This document shows, piece by piece, positions 1-7,554 of a stretch of 34,902 nucleotides of DNA. Each line of letters begins with the position of its first letter. Within the stretch, counting starts at the first letter, position 1. The DNA lies in NCBI GenBank assembly GCA_939791845.1, contig CALNEX010000005.1, positions 1-34,902 on the forward strand, written 5' to 3'. This stretch comes from an uncultured Mediterranea sp. GTDB lineage: Bacteria; Bacteroidota; Bacteroidia; Bacteroidales; Bacteroidaceae. The position numbers were made by a program, and so were the translations under genes. The notes below the pieces were generated by a model that was not told where the DNA came from, ran no database searches, and saw only the letters and a list, made by a program, of their open reading frames with translations.

Positions 1-34
1 TCTTTTATATCCCAAGAAGAAGGTTATCTATTAA

Positions 35-136
35 CTTGCGAAACTTGAATTACTAACTATCAAAAAGGTATTGGTTCGGGAGGGCATTTCTTCGGAAACG
101 TCTGCCACGATGGAACCTTTTACGGGAAACAACTAA
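35..136 (+). pseudogene. 3' remnant of a bacterial sugar transferase
   Basis: A short open stretch after an in-frame stop at 32-34 ends in residues reading LTIKKVLVREGISSETSATM, then EPFTGNN and a stop. That resembles the C-terminus of the initiating sugar-phosphate transferases (PglC/WcaJ type) common in Bacteroides polysaccharide loci. Just upstream the frame is broken and the residues no longer fit the family, so this is either a degraded gene end or a recombination scar; the window edge hides the rest. It is 11 nt from the pglD-like gene, the usual pglC-pglD order. Recognition is from memory of the family tail only. Confidence 0.45.
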
Positions 137-147
137 ATTTTTGGAAT

Positions 148-756
148 ATGTATTTATACGGAGCAAGCGGACATGCCAAGGTGATCATAGATATCCTTAT
201 AGCCAATGACATACCGATAGAAGGATTGTTTGATGACAATGCATCCCTCGACCAGTTGCTTGGATATCCGGTATTCAGGCCTTCGAAGGTGAAGGGACCT
301 TTGATTATCAGCATCGGTAATAATCAAATAAGGAGGAAAATTGCTAGGCAGTTGGATGTGGCTTGGGGGATGGCGATCCATCCCACGGCCGTTATATCGG
401 AAAAGGCCGAAATTTGTGAAGGCACGGTAGTGATGCAGGGAACTGTGATACAATCGTGTGCCCGCATAGGAAGACATTGTATTATCAACACCGGAGCATC
501 GGTAGACCATGAATGTCTGATAGGAGACTTTGTACATATCTCTCCACATTCTACTCTATGTGGTAATGTACAAGTAGAAGAAGGAGCATGGATAGGTGCT
601 GGGGCTGTGGTCATTCCGGGGGTGAAGATAGGGAAATGGAGTGTAATCGGGGCTGGTGCAGTGGTAGTAACAGATGTACCAGATAGGGTTATTGCGGTTG
701 GAGTGCCGGCAAAAATCATAAGAAGCACGAATATGAACGGTGATATGTTGTCATAA
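148..756 (+). CDS. pglD: Sugar O-/N-acetyltransferase, PglD/NeuD family
   Basis: This 202-residue protein has the two-part PglD/NeuD build. An N-terminal Rossmann-like nucleotide-sugar domain opens with YGASGHA at residues 4-10, and a C-terminal left-handed beta-helix of hexapeptide repeats covers about 75-190. The family's catalytic histidine fits H121 in GASVDHE. In the bacillosamine pathway PglD transfers acetyl from acetyl-CoA to the 4-amino group of UDP-4-amino-4,6-dideoxy-GlcNAc in the cytoplasm. The aminotransferase and dehydratase for the two preceding steps lie downstream at 3647-6813, which supports this over a sialic-acid role. Separation from pglE by a 2.8-kb insert is unusual. 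The exact sugar product is inferred. Confidence 0.85.
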   Translation: MYLYGASGHAKVIIDILIANDIPIEGLFDDNASLDQLLGYPVFRPSKVKGPLIISIGNNQIRRKIARQLDVAWGMAIHPTAVISEKAEICEGTVVMQGTVIQSCARIGRHCIINTGASVDHECLIGDFVHISPHSTLCGNVQVEEGAWIGAGAVVIPGVKIGKWSVIGAGAVVVTDVPDRVIAVGVPAKIIRSTNMNGDMLS

Positions 757-848
757 TTTGTAATTCAGGGAGGGTAAAACCAACCTACGCAGATTAGATT
801 TATCTTATAAAAAAGTGAAAAATATGCGCTTGTTTTGTTTGAAAAGCG

Positions 849-856
849 TACCTTTG
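849..856 (+). promoter_or_regulatory. -7 box (TACCTTTG) before the Panacea gene
   Basis: The octamer fits the Bacteroidota TAnnTTTG -7 consensus and lies 19 nt before the ATG at 876. No TTTG -33 box is found at the expected 19-21 nt spacing, so the call rests on one element. It suggests the toxin-antitoxin pair is transcribed independently of pglD. Confidence 0.45.
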
Positions 857-875
857 CCACATCATACCTCACTTA

Positions 876-1376
876 ATGGCAACAACAATGAAACCTTACG
901 ACGTAAATACGGTAGCCGATTATATGATTCAGCGTCTGAATGTGGACGAGGAGATGAATCTGATTAATCTCAAATTGCAGAAATTATTGTATTATCTGCA
1001 GGCATGGTCGTTGGGCATACACAAAGAGCGGTTTATGAATTGCACTTTTGAAGCTTGGGTGCATGGGCCGGTATGCAGGACGTTGTATGACCGCTTCAAG
1101 GGGGATAAGTCGTTGTATTCGTTTATTACTTCTGCTGATGTGCAGAATAAAAATCCGCAATGCTGCATTGAACCTGAAGACTTGGAATTTATCAATTTTA
1201 TTCTTGATAATTATGCGGGATTTTCGGGAACGGAATTGGAAGTGATGACGCACCGGGAAAAGCCTTGGCAGGAGGCCAGACGGGGAGTCGCGCCGTTGGA
1301 GAGATGTACAAAAGAAATTTCGGACGCATCCATGAGGGATTTTTATGGGAAAAAATGGGAGAAAATCTCTGATTGA
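876..1376 (+). CDS. Panacea-domain (SocA/DUF4065) antitoxin candidate
   Basis: This 166-residue protein has the Panacea/SocA-like signature. LKLQKLLYYLQAW lies near residues 28-44, followed by the WVHGPV segment near residue 62 and a late THREKPWQEAR near residue 125. Panacea domains are the antitoxin half of a broad group of toxin-antitoxin modules in which one antitoxin fold pairs with many unrelated toxins. The next gene overlaps it by 32 nt in another frame, typical of a translationally coupled pair. An in-frame ATG at 888 is an alternative start. Antitoxin activity is inferred from the family; the fold assignment is firm. Confidence 0.85.
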   Translation: MATTMKPYDVNTVADYMIQRLNVDEEMNLINLKLQKLLYYLQAWSLGIHKERFMNCTFEAWVHGPVCRTLYDRFKGDKSLYSFITSADVQNKNPQCCIEPEDLEFINFILDNYAGFSGTELEVMTHREKPWQEARRGVAPLERCTKEISDASMRDFYGKKWEKISD

Positions 1377-2103
1377 CAGTATGGGGCGGGGCAGGCGGCT
1401 GACTGAAGAAAAGCCGAAGGCTGCATCGCTTATTGCCGCGACGGATCAGAAGGGGCTTCCTTTCTTGACGTTCTCATTCAGGTATTGTTCCCAACAAGAT
1501 TATTTTGGCATAGCGGGACAAGATGCCGCGTGGTTTGCCAACTTGCAGGACCGCTTGAAGGATTTGAGCGGAAAGACGGGTGCCATTGTTGAAGACACGA
1601 AAGCCGTGCAGGATTATCGGCTTCATCCCATAAACTGGGACAAATCACCGATTGGAATCGAAGATTTGAAGTCAATTCCGGAGGTGTTGAGGAATGCGGC
1701 GGAAGATGACTTTTTCTGGCAATTCCAATTGTCGAAAGGAACGGGAAGGGTTGTCGGCTTTTTCAATGAAGAGATGACGGTCTTCTATATTGTATTGTTG
1801 GATCCCAAGCATAATATTCAACCCTCGAAAGATTTTGGTTATCAGGTGGATGATACGGAAGTCGCTTTGACGGAATATGAGCGTGTGCAGATGTCTATCG
1901 CTGCTGCGGAAGATTTGAGGCATCAATGTAAATATGTGTCAGATTGCCCGTTGACGGATTTGCAGAATGAATATATCCGTTCGGATGTCTTTTTTGCTTG
2001 CTTGGATAATGATTTGAAGGAAACTTATGCGGATTTGATGCGACAGGGTGTGTTCCAAGAGCGATTCAAGGATTTCCTGTTGAATGAATTTATGTCCGAT
2101 TAG
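1345..2103 (+). CDS. Unrecognised partner of the Panacea protein, candidate toxin
   Basis: The product is 252 residues, with no signal peptide or membrane segment and no domain I can name. Conserved-looking segments include FLTFSFRYCSQQDYFG near residue 38, WFANLQDRLKDLS near 62, YRLHPINWD near 92 and FYIVLLDPKHNIQPS near 150. The last, with its histidine after a hydrophobic strand, recalls the terminal strands of small RNA-cleaving toxins, but that is only an impression. Position argues for a toxin: it overlaps the Panacea gene and nothing else is co-oriented before pglE. An in-frame ATG at 1381, just past the Panacea stop, would give a 240-residue product without the overlap. Confidence 0.55.
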   Translation: MGKNGRKSLIDSMGRGRRLTEEKPKAASLIAATDQKGLPFLTFSFRYCSQQDYFGIAGQDAAWFANLQDRLKDLSGKTGAIVEDTKAVQDYRLHPINWDKSPIGIEDLKSIPEVLRNAAEDDFFWQFQLSKGTGRVVGFFNEEMTVFYIVLLDPKHNIQPSKDFGYQVDDTEVALTEYERVQMSIAAAEDLRHQCKYVSDCPLTDLQNEYIRSDVFFACLDNDLKETYADLMRQGVFQERFKDFLLNEFMSD

Positions 2104-2295
2104 GAGATTAATTCCCCATTTCCTTCGGAGAAATGCATCATTCTCCTAAAACTTCGATCGGAAAAATGTTGTTTTTAGTGCCAAAGTTCGGTCGGAAGTG
2201 TGTTTTCCAATGTATAAATACCACTTTCCCGAAGTCCCTCTTTTGCTTGCTGAACACCTACTTTACGCCGCTAAAGTCCCTCTCTACGCCAGTCA

Positions 2296-3504
2296 TCAGA
2301 ATCCAGTCAGGAACTCCCGTATCGGATAGATGCGGATGCCCTCGTGACTGTTTCCAGAAAATCCGTCCGCGGTAACTACGAATTTGGGATAGTTGTCCGG
2401 TATCTTGAGCAGGTTGCCGAACTCGCGCTGTGCAGTGGATTCGTCATCTATACGGAGGGCTACCTGGACATAAATCCGTTCGTTTTCTTTTTCACCTACA
2501 AAATCAATCTCTTGGTTGCCCCAATTGCCTACCTTGACCGTATAACCTCGATAAAGCAGGTGGTTGTAGACAAGGTTTTCCAATAGTTTGGCTCGGTCCG
2601 TCTGACGATAACCGATGATGACATTGCGTATGCCCAAGTTTTCAAAATAGTATTTTTCACCGATTTCAAAGATGCGCTTGCCTATCAGGTCATATCTTTC
2701 TACCCGATGAATCAAGAAAGCATTGCCGAGGTACTGCGTGTAGCTTAGTATCTGATTGACTGAAATAGGGGTGTGCTGGGATTTCAGATAGTCGCTGATA
2801 TTTTTGGCGGAAAAGAGATTCCCGATGTTTTCGGACAAGAAGCGGATGAGGCGTTCCAGAAAATCCGTGTTCCGCAGGTTGTAGCGGCTGACTACATCAC
2901 GGAACACGATGGTGGAATAGACACTTTTCAGATATTCATTGGCCACTTCATCGGTGAGCGTCAAGTTGGTCAAATAGGGGAGGCCGCCGTATCGACTGTA
3001 CAGTTCGAGGCTGGCATCTTCGTCCTTTAAATGATGAAAACTTAGAAATTCCGGGTATGACAAGCTGTAGACATTGAATGCAATGTATCGACCGCTCAGG
3101 TAGGTAGCCAGTTCTCCTGAGAGCATTTTGGCATTGCTGCCTGTCAGGTAGAGGTCGTTTGTCGTTGACAGTAACAAGGAACGTATGGCCTTTTCGAACT
3201 GAGGGATTTCTTGTATTTCGTCTATGAAGATGTAGTTGTAGCCGGTTGCGCAAAGCAGGGAAGTAATGTGGGCATGCAGGTCTTCCACCGTATGGATATG
3301 GCTGAAAGCAAAGTCTTCCATATTAATATAGATGATATTGGCATCCGGTTCTTCTTCAAGAATATGCTTCATTAATTGGAAAAGCAGGAAGCTTTTTCCG
3401 ACGCGTCTTTGCCCGACCAATACTTTGGTTATGTTTTTCCGGATAAATGGTTTGATTCTTTCCAAATAACCTTTCCTTTCGATAAGTGTGTGGGGTAGCT
3501 GCAT
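2296..3504 (-). CDS. AAA+ ATPase with DUF4143 C-terminal domain
   Basis: The 402-residue protein has an AAA_14-type ATPase domain with Walker A GQRRVGKS at residues 31-38 and Walker B YIFIDEIQEI at 91-100. A sensor-like LTGSNAKML follows, then the DUF4143 region. The C-terminus contains NQEIDFVGEKENERIYVQVA, which looks like the core of a PD-(D/E)xK nuclease fold but lacks the usual E-x-K on the second strand, so cleavage activity is doubtful. These ATPases occur in many copies in Bacteroidales and archaea with no settled role. It is transcribed against its neighbours and has its own promoter within a set of operator-like repeats at 3515-3614. Confidence 0.85.
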   Translation of the reverse strand: MQLPHTLIERKGYLERIKPFIRKNITKVLVGQRRVGKSFLLFQLMKHILEEEPDANIIYINMEDFAFSHIHTVEDLHAHITSLLCATGYNYIFIDEIQEIPQFEKAIRSLLLSTTNDLYLTGSNAKMLSGELATYLSGRYIAFNVYSLSYPEFLSFHHLKDEDASLELYSRYGGLPYLTNLTLTDEVANEYLKSVYSTIVFRDVVSRYNLRNTDFLERLIRFLSENIGNLFSAKNISDYLKSQHTPISVNQILSYTQYLGNAFLIHRVERYDLIGKRIFEIGEKYYFENLGIRNVIIGYRQTDRAKLLENLVYNHLLYRGYTVKVGNWGNQEIDFVGEKENERIYVQVALRIDDESTAQREFGNLLKIPDNYPKFVVTADGFSGNSHEGIRIYPIREFLTGF

Positions 3505-3514
3505 ACAGTCTAGA

Positions 3515-3614
3515 GTTTTAATTATACTTCAAATTTTACGCAAATATACGAAAAGTTTTAATCATACTTCAAACTTTCCGTGGAAATCTGGAAAGTTTTA
3601 ATCATACTTCAAAC
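3515..3614 (-). repeat. Three 20-bp operator-like repeats at 40-bp spacing
   Basis: The 20-mers at 3515-3534, 3555-3574 and 3595-3614 read GTTTTAATYATACTTCAAAY on the + strand and start exactly 40 bp apart. Copies two and three are identical. Each is an imperfect dyad, GTTTnAA-N6-TTnAAAC. The middle copy covers the -33 box of the ATPase promoter, the first lies downstream of its -7 box, and the third is upstream and only 32 nt from the pglE start codon. Forty bp is close to four helical turns, so the sites would face the same side of the DNA. This suggests cooperative binding by a repressor or by the ATPase itself. Confidence 0.75.
3541..3573 (-). promoter_or_regulatory. Promoter of the DUF4143 ATPase gene
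   Basis: On the minus strand a TTTG -33 box (3573-3570) and a TATATTTG -7 box (3548-3541) are separated by 21 nt, an exact match to the Bacteroidota vegetative promoter. The -33 box lies inside the middle 20-bp repeat, so occupancy of that repeat would be expected to block the polymerase. Confidence 0.75.
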
Positions 3615-3646
3615 AGCAAGAGAATTTCTAATAAATATAAAAACAA

Positions 3647-4888
3647 ATGGATAAACGAATTTACCTGTGCCTTGCCCACATGAGCGGCAATGAACAGAAG
3701 TATATCCAGGAGGCTTTCGACACGAACTGGGTGGTGCCCCTTGGTCCGAACGTGAATGCCTTTGAGGAAGAGTTGGAACAGTTTGTGGGACAGCGCAAGA
3801 AAGTGGTGGCCTTGTCCGCCGGCACGGCGGCGGTGCACCTGGCCTTGATTGCCTGCGGCGTGAAGGCCGGTGACGAGGTGTTGGTGCAGAGCTTCACGTT
3901 CTGCGCTTCTTCGCATCCGGTGACGTACCTGGGGGCCACGCCTGTGTTTGTAGATTCGGAAGTGGAGACCTGGAACATGGATCCAGAGCTGCTGGAGCGG
4001 GCCATTGTGGACCGTATGGAGAAAACGGGCAGGAAGCCGAAGGCCATTGTTCCGGTGTATCTGTACGGGATGCCCGGGAAGATAGAGGAAATCATGCGAG
4101 TGGCCAATAAGTACGACATCCCTGTGATAGAGGACGCAGCAGAAGGGCTGGGCAGTCGTTATGACGGGCAGGTGTGCGGCACGTTCGGACGGTATGGCGT
4201 GCTGTCTTTCAACGGTAACAAAATGATAACGACCTCCGGAGGCGGTGCGCTGATTTGTCCGGATGAGGAGACGAAGCGGAAGGTCATGTTTTATGCCACG
4301 CAGGCGCGGGAATCCTATCCGTATTACCAGCACGAGGAGATTGGCTACAACTACCGGCTGAGCAATATCTGTGCGGGCATCGGGCGCGGCCAAATGACGG
4401 TGCTGGACGAACATATCGCACACCACAAACATATACAGGCACTTTACAAAGAACTGCTCAAAGAAGTTGGCGGGATTACAATCCATGAGAATCCTTCAAC
4501 CCGCCACGACAGCAATTATTGGTTAGTCACCATCTTGCTCGATTCTGGACTTCACGTAAAAGGAGATGAACATGCCTATGAAAGCACGATACATGGTGCA
4601 GTGGGAGGAGCCTCCGGTGTGACCCACACAGTTTCCAATCCGCATACAACCTGCGAACCACATGCAAACGTGGAAGCCATGCGCATGGCCTTGGATGCAG
4701 CAGGCATAGAGTCCCGCCCGTTGTGGAAACCGATGCACCTGCAACCAGTGTATAAAAATAATCCTTGCTACACAGTTGGAACTTCGGAATGGTTATTCAA
4801 AAGAGGATTATGCCTGCCGGCCGGACCCTGCGTCACCGACCAAGACGTGGAGTACATTGTGCAAACCATCAAAGATTGTATTCTATAA
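3647..4888 (+). CDS. pglE: DegT/DnrJ/EryC1 sugar aminotransferase, PglE-like
   Basis: This 413-residue PLP enzyme of the DegT/DnrJ/EryC1/StrS family carries the Schiff-base lysine K192 in SFNGNKMITTSGGG and the PLP-contact segment EDAAEGLGS near residue 162. It would transfer the amino group of glutamate to C4 of the UDP-4-keto-6-deoxy sugar made by the dehydratase encoded immediately downstream. It is somewhat longer than usual because of a segment near residues 305-345 rich in His, Thr and Gly, before the conserved RPLWKPMHLQPVY. Codon use turns more AT-rich from about 4390 to the stop, possibly a recombination join. A perosamine- or AATGal-type product cannot be excluded. Confidence 0.88.
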   Translation: MDKRIYLCLAHMSGNEQKYIQEAFDTNWVVPLGPNVNAFEEELEQFVGQRKKVVALSAGTAAVHLALIACGVKAGDEVLVQSFTFCASSHPVTYLGATPVFVDSEVETWNMDPELLERAIVDRMEKTGRKPKAIVPVYLYGMPGKIEEIMRVANKYDIPVIEDAAEGLGSRYDGQVCGTFGRYGVLSFNGNKMITTSGGGALICPDEETKRKVMFYATQARESYPYYQHEEIGYNYRLSNICAGIGRGQMTVLDEHIAHHKHIQALYKELLKEVGGITIHENPSTRHDSNYWLVTILLDSGLHVKGDEHAYESTIHGAVGGASGVTHTVSNPHTTCEPHANVEAMRMALDAAGIESRPLWKPMHLQPVYKNNPCYTVGTSEWLFKRGLCLPAGPCVTDQDVEYIVQTIKDCIL

Positions 4889-4902
4889 ATAAGGATAAGC
4901 CA

Positions 4903-6813
4903 ATGATTTCAAACATCTCAAACTGGTATTTTTCCAAAAGGGCACTTCCTTTCTGGGTCATCCTCCTATTGGATTGCCTGATAGTGCTGGGAGCGGACTT
5001 CTTTGTTTATGCGCTCAACAACGGAGCCTTGCAGACTCTTCAGGATTTTGGACTATTGGCAGGGACTTTCAGCTTCTATCTTGTTTTTTATGTGGCAGGA
5101 TTCAGGCTGTTCCACACCTATTCGGGCATCATCCGTTATTCTTCCTTTGTGGATTTGCAACGGACAGGCTTTGCCATGCTCACCGGGCTGGCATTGATCA
5201 TGGTGGTGAAATATGTTTTCCATTCAGACCGCTGGCTCATGGAGATACGCATGAGGGACATCGGACTTGCCGCCTTGCTGGCGACCCTGTTGATATGGGC
5301 CGTGCGTGTCCTGGTGAAATTCCTGTATGACTCCGTTTTCCATCAGAAACAGGCCAAGCGTGTCTTTATCTATGGGGTGAAGGCCGGCGGCGTGGGATTG
5401 GCCAAAAGCATCCGTAACCAAGATGCTTCCGCGTTTACCCTTGCGGGATTCGTGTCGGACGAATCGGACATGACCAGCCGATACCTGATGGGCGTACGGG
5501 TGTACCCGAATGATGACAACTTGATGAAAGAAATGAAACGACTACGCGCAAAGGTTTTGTTGGTATCTCCGCTGAAGAATGATGCCATCCGGAATAATCC
5601 GGCCATGGTGGACCTGTTGGCAGAGGCAGGCATCAAGATATACATGGCTACCGGTATGCAGGAATGGGACGGGAAAAGTGACCTAAGCCACACACAGCTG
5701 AAGGAAGTGGAAATAGAGGACTTGCTGCCCCGTGAAAAAATAGAAATCAACCTGGATTCAGTCAAAGAATTGCTGACACACAAAGTCATCATGATTACCG
5801 GAGCTGCGGGGAGCATCGGCAGTGAAATCGTGCGGCAAGTGGCTCAGTTCAGTCCCCGGAGACTGATGTTGATAGACCAGGCAGAAACCCCGCTGCATGA
5901 CATCCGTCTGATGATGGCGAAGCAATGGCCTGACATAGAGGCGCAAACCATCGTTGGAGACATCTGCATGAAGGAACGGATGGAGGAACTCTTTGCGGAA
6001 AGCAGGCCGGACTACGTATTCCACGCGGCGGCCTACAAGCATGTGCCGATGATGGAAAACAATCCGGGAGAAAGCATTCGGAACAATGTGGACGGCACGA
6101 GAATCATTGCAGACTTATCCGTGAAATACGGTGTGAAGAAATTTGTCATGGTGTCTACAGACAAAGCGGTGAACCCGACCAACGTGATGGGGTGCTCCAA
6201 GCGCATCTGCGAGATTTATGTGCAGAGTCTGGACAAGGCCATCAAGGATGGTAAGGTGCAGGGAGTAACCCAATTCGTGACTACCCGTTTCGGGAATGTG
6301 TTGGGTTCAAATGGTTCTGTCATTCCTTTGTTCAAGGAACAAATCAAGCATGGAGGCCCGGTGACAGTGACCCACAAGGACATTGTGCGCTATTTCATGT
6401 TGATACCCGAAGCCTGCAAGCTGGTGCTGGAAGCGGGAACCATGGGGAATGGCGGTGAAATCTTTGTGTTCGACATGGGGAATCCCGTAAAAATCATTGA
6501 CCTTGCCCAGCGAATGATTCAGCTGAGCGGAGCCAAGGATGTAGAGATACAAATCACCGGTTTACGCGATGGAGAGAAACTCTATGAAGAAGTGCTGAAT
6601 GAAAAAGAAAACACGCAGCCTACGTTTCACCCCAAAATCAAAATCGCCAAGGTGCGGGAATATGATTACGAGGATGCCTGTCGACAAGTGAATGCACTGG
6701 TAAAAGCCAGCGTGACGGAAAGCGACTTGGAAATCGTGAAACGAATGAAAGACATGGTGCCGGAATTCAAGAGCCAACATTCCGTTTATGAAGTGCTTGA
6801 TAAAGTTGATTGA
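4903..6813 (+). CDS. pglF: Membrane-bound UDP-GlcNAc 4,6-dehydratase, PglF-like
   Basis: The 636-residue protein has four predicted transmembrane helices in its first ~145 residues, a CoA-binding-like linker domain (~150-280) and a C-terminal SDR domain with the NAD motif TGAAGSIG at 299-306. Its catalytic region reads STDKAVNPTNVMGCSK. S418-T419-D420-K421 and M429-x3-K433 show the methionine replacing tyrosine that marks PglF/FlaA1-type dehydratases. It makes the 4-keto-6-deoxy intermediate used by PglE. The ATG at 4903 is chosen because the membrane segment follows it directly; an upstream in-frame start would lie inside pglE. A terminator follows. Confidence 0.92.
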   Translation: MISNISNWYFSKRALPFWVILLLDCLIVLGADFFVYALNNGALQTLQDFGLLAGTFSFYLVFYVAGFRLFHTYSGIIRYSSFVDLQRTGFAMLTGLALIMVVKYVFHSDRWLMEIRMRDIGLAALLATLLIWAVRVLVKFLYDSVFHQKQAKRVFIYGVKAGGVGLAKSIRNQDASAFTLAGFVSDESDMTSRYLMGVRVYPNDDNLMKEMKRLRAKVLLVSPLKNDAIRNNPAMVDLLAEAGIKIYMATGMQEWDGKSDLSHTQLKEVEIEDLLPREKIEINLDSVKELLTHKVIMITGAAGSIGSEIVRQVAQFSPRRLMLIDQAETPLHDIRLMMAKQWPDIEAQTIVGDICMKERMEELFAESRPDYVFHAAAYKHVPMMENNPGESIRNNVDGTRIIADLSVKYGVKKFVMVSTDKAVNPTNVMGCSKRICEIYVQSLDKAIKDGKVQGVTQFVTTRFGNVLGSNGSVIPLFKEQIKHGGPVTVTHKDIVRYFMLIPEACKLVLEAGTMGNGGEIFVFDMGNPVKIIDLAQRMIQLSGAKDVEIQITGLRDGEKLYEEVLNEKENTQPTFHPKIKIAKVREYDYEDACRQVNALVKASVTESDLEIVKRMKDMVPEFKSQHSVYEVLDKVD

Positions 6814-6855
6814 TACGAGCATCCGGTAGACTACAGCTTTTAAATTTTTATATAT

Positions 6856-6907
6856 AACAATAGCGACTGTTACTATAGACTCAATAGTGGCAGTCGCTAT
6901 TGTTTTG
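6856..6907 (+). terminator. Intrinsic terminator after pglF
   Basis: A 14-bp perfect stem (6856-6869 with 6891-6904) extended internally by ACTAT/ATAGT runs into a T-rich tract. It ends the polysaccharide locus. The stem is nearly symmetric and may also act on the opposite strand. Confidence 0.85.
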
Positions 6908-7000
6908 TTGTAACTATATGTGCTTGCAGTCTTTTATCGGATTATGTTGCTCTATAAAGATGTTTGCCCATCAGACAGCCGTAATTTGCAGGGAAAGTCC

Positions 7001-7008
7001 TATATTTG
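7001..7008 (+). promoter_or_regulatory. -7 box (TATATTTG) of the cobU operon
   Basis: A perfect TAnnTTTG octamer lies 21 nt before the cobU start, with no TTTG at the right -33 spacing. The leader would be about 15 nt, too short for a cobalamin riboswitch, and no B12-box-like sequence is seen upstream. Confidence 0.55.
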
Positions 7009-7029
7009 CATCCTTGAATTGCAAAAAAC

Positions 7030-7554
7030 ATGAAGCGAATTATTCTCATCACCGGAGGAGCCCGCTCGGGCAAGAGCACGTATGCCGAGCAGTTGGCACT
7101 TGCTTTGTCTCCTTGTCCTGTTTACATGGCCACCGCGCGCATTTGGGATGAAGATTTCCGAGAGCGTGTCCGTCGCCATCAGGCACGCCGCGGGCCGGAG
7201 TGGACAAACATAGAGGAAGAGAAATACTTGAGTCGCCACAATCTGGCGGACCGGGTTGTATTGGTGGACTGCGTGACACTGTGGTGTACCAACTTCTTCT
7301 TCGATTTAGATAGCGATATTGACCGTGCCCTGGAGGCCGCGAAACAGGAATTTGATGCATTTACCCGCCAGGAAGCCACGTTCATCTTTGTCACCAATGA
7401 GATAGGTCTTGGCGGTACGTCGGACAATGAGTTACAGCGGAAGTTTACCGACTTGTTAGGGTGGATGAACCAGTATATTGCGGCTTGTGCGGACGAAGTG
7501 GTACTGATGGTGTCCGGCATTCCATTGACCATAAAAAATGATAGAATAGTATGA
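7030..7554 (+). CDS. cobU: Adenosylcobinamide kinase / guanylyltransferase
   Basis: This 174-residue P-loop enzyme has GGARSGKS at residues 9-16, the RRHQARR segment with the histidine that accepts GMP in the family, and [10 protein letters not shown] near residue 123. It phosphorylates adenosylcobinamide and adds GMP to give AdoCbi-GDP, the activated precursor for nucleotide-loop assembly. It starts a four-gene run; its TGA stop (7552-7554) overlaps the ATG of cobT (ATGA), indicating translational coupling. Length matches the family. Confidence 0.95.
   Translation: MKRIILITGGARSGKSTYAEQLALALSPCPVYMATARIWDEDFRERVRRHQARRGPEWTNIEEEKYLSRHNLADRVVLVDCVTLWCTNFFFDLDSDIDRALEAAKQEFDAFTRQEATFIFVTNEIGLGGTSDNELQRKFTDLLGWMNQYIAACADEVVLMVSGIPLTIKNDRIV

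Noticed and set aside
3515-3614. CRISPR-like array
   Set aside because: There are only three 20-bp repeats, the intervening 20-bp segments of the first two resemble each other, the repeats overlap a promoter, and no cas genes are present.
6905-7029. Cobalamin riboswitch upstream of cobU
   Set aside because: No B12-box-like conserved core was found, and the -7 box leaves a leader of about 15 nt.
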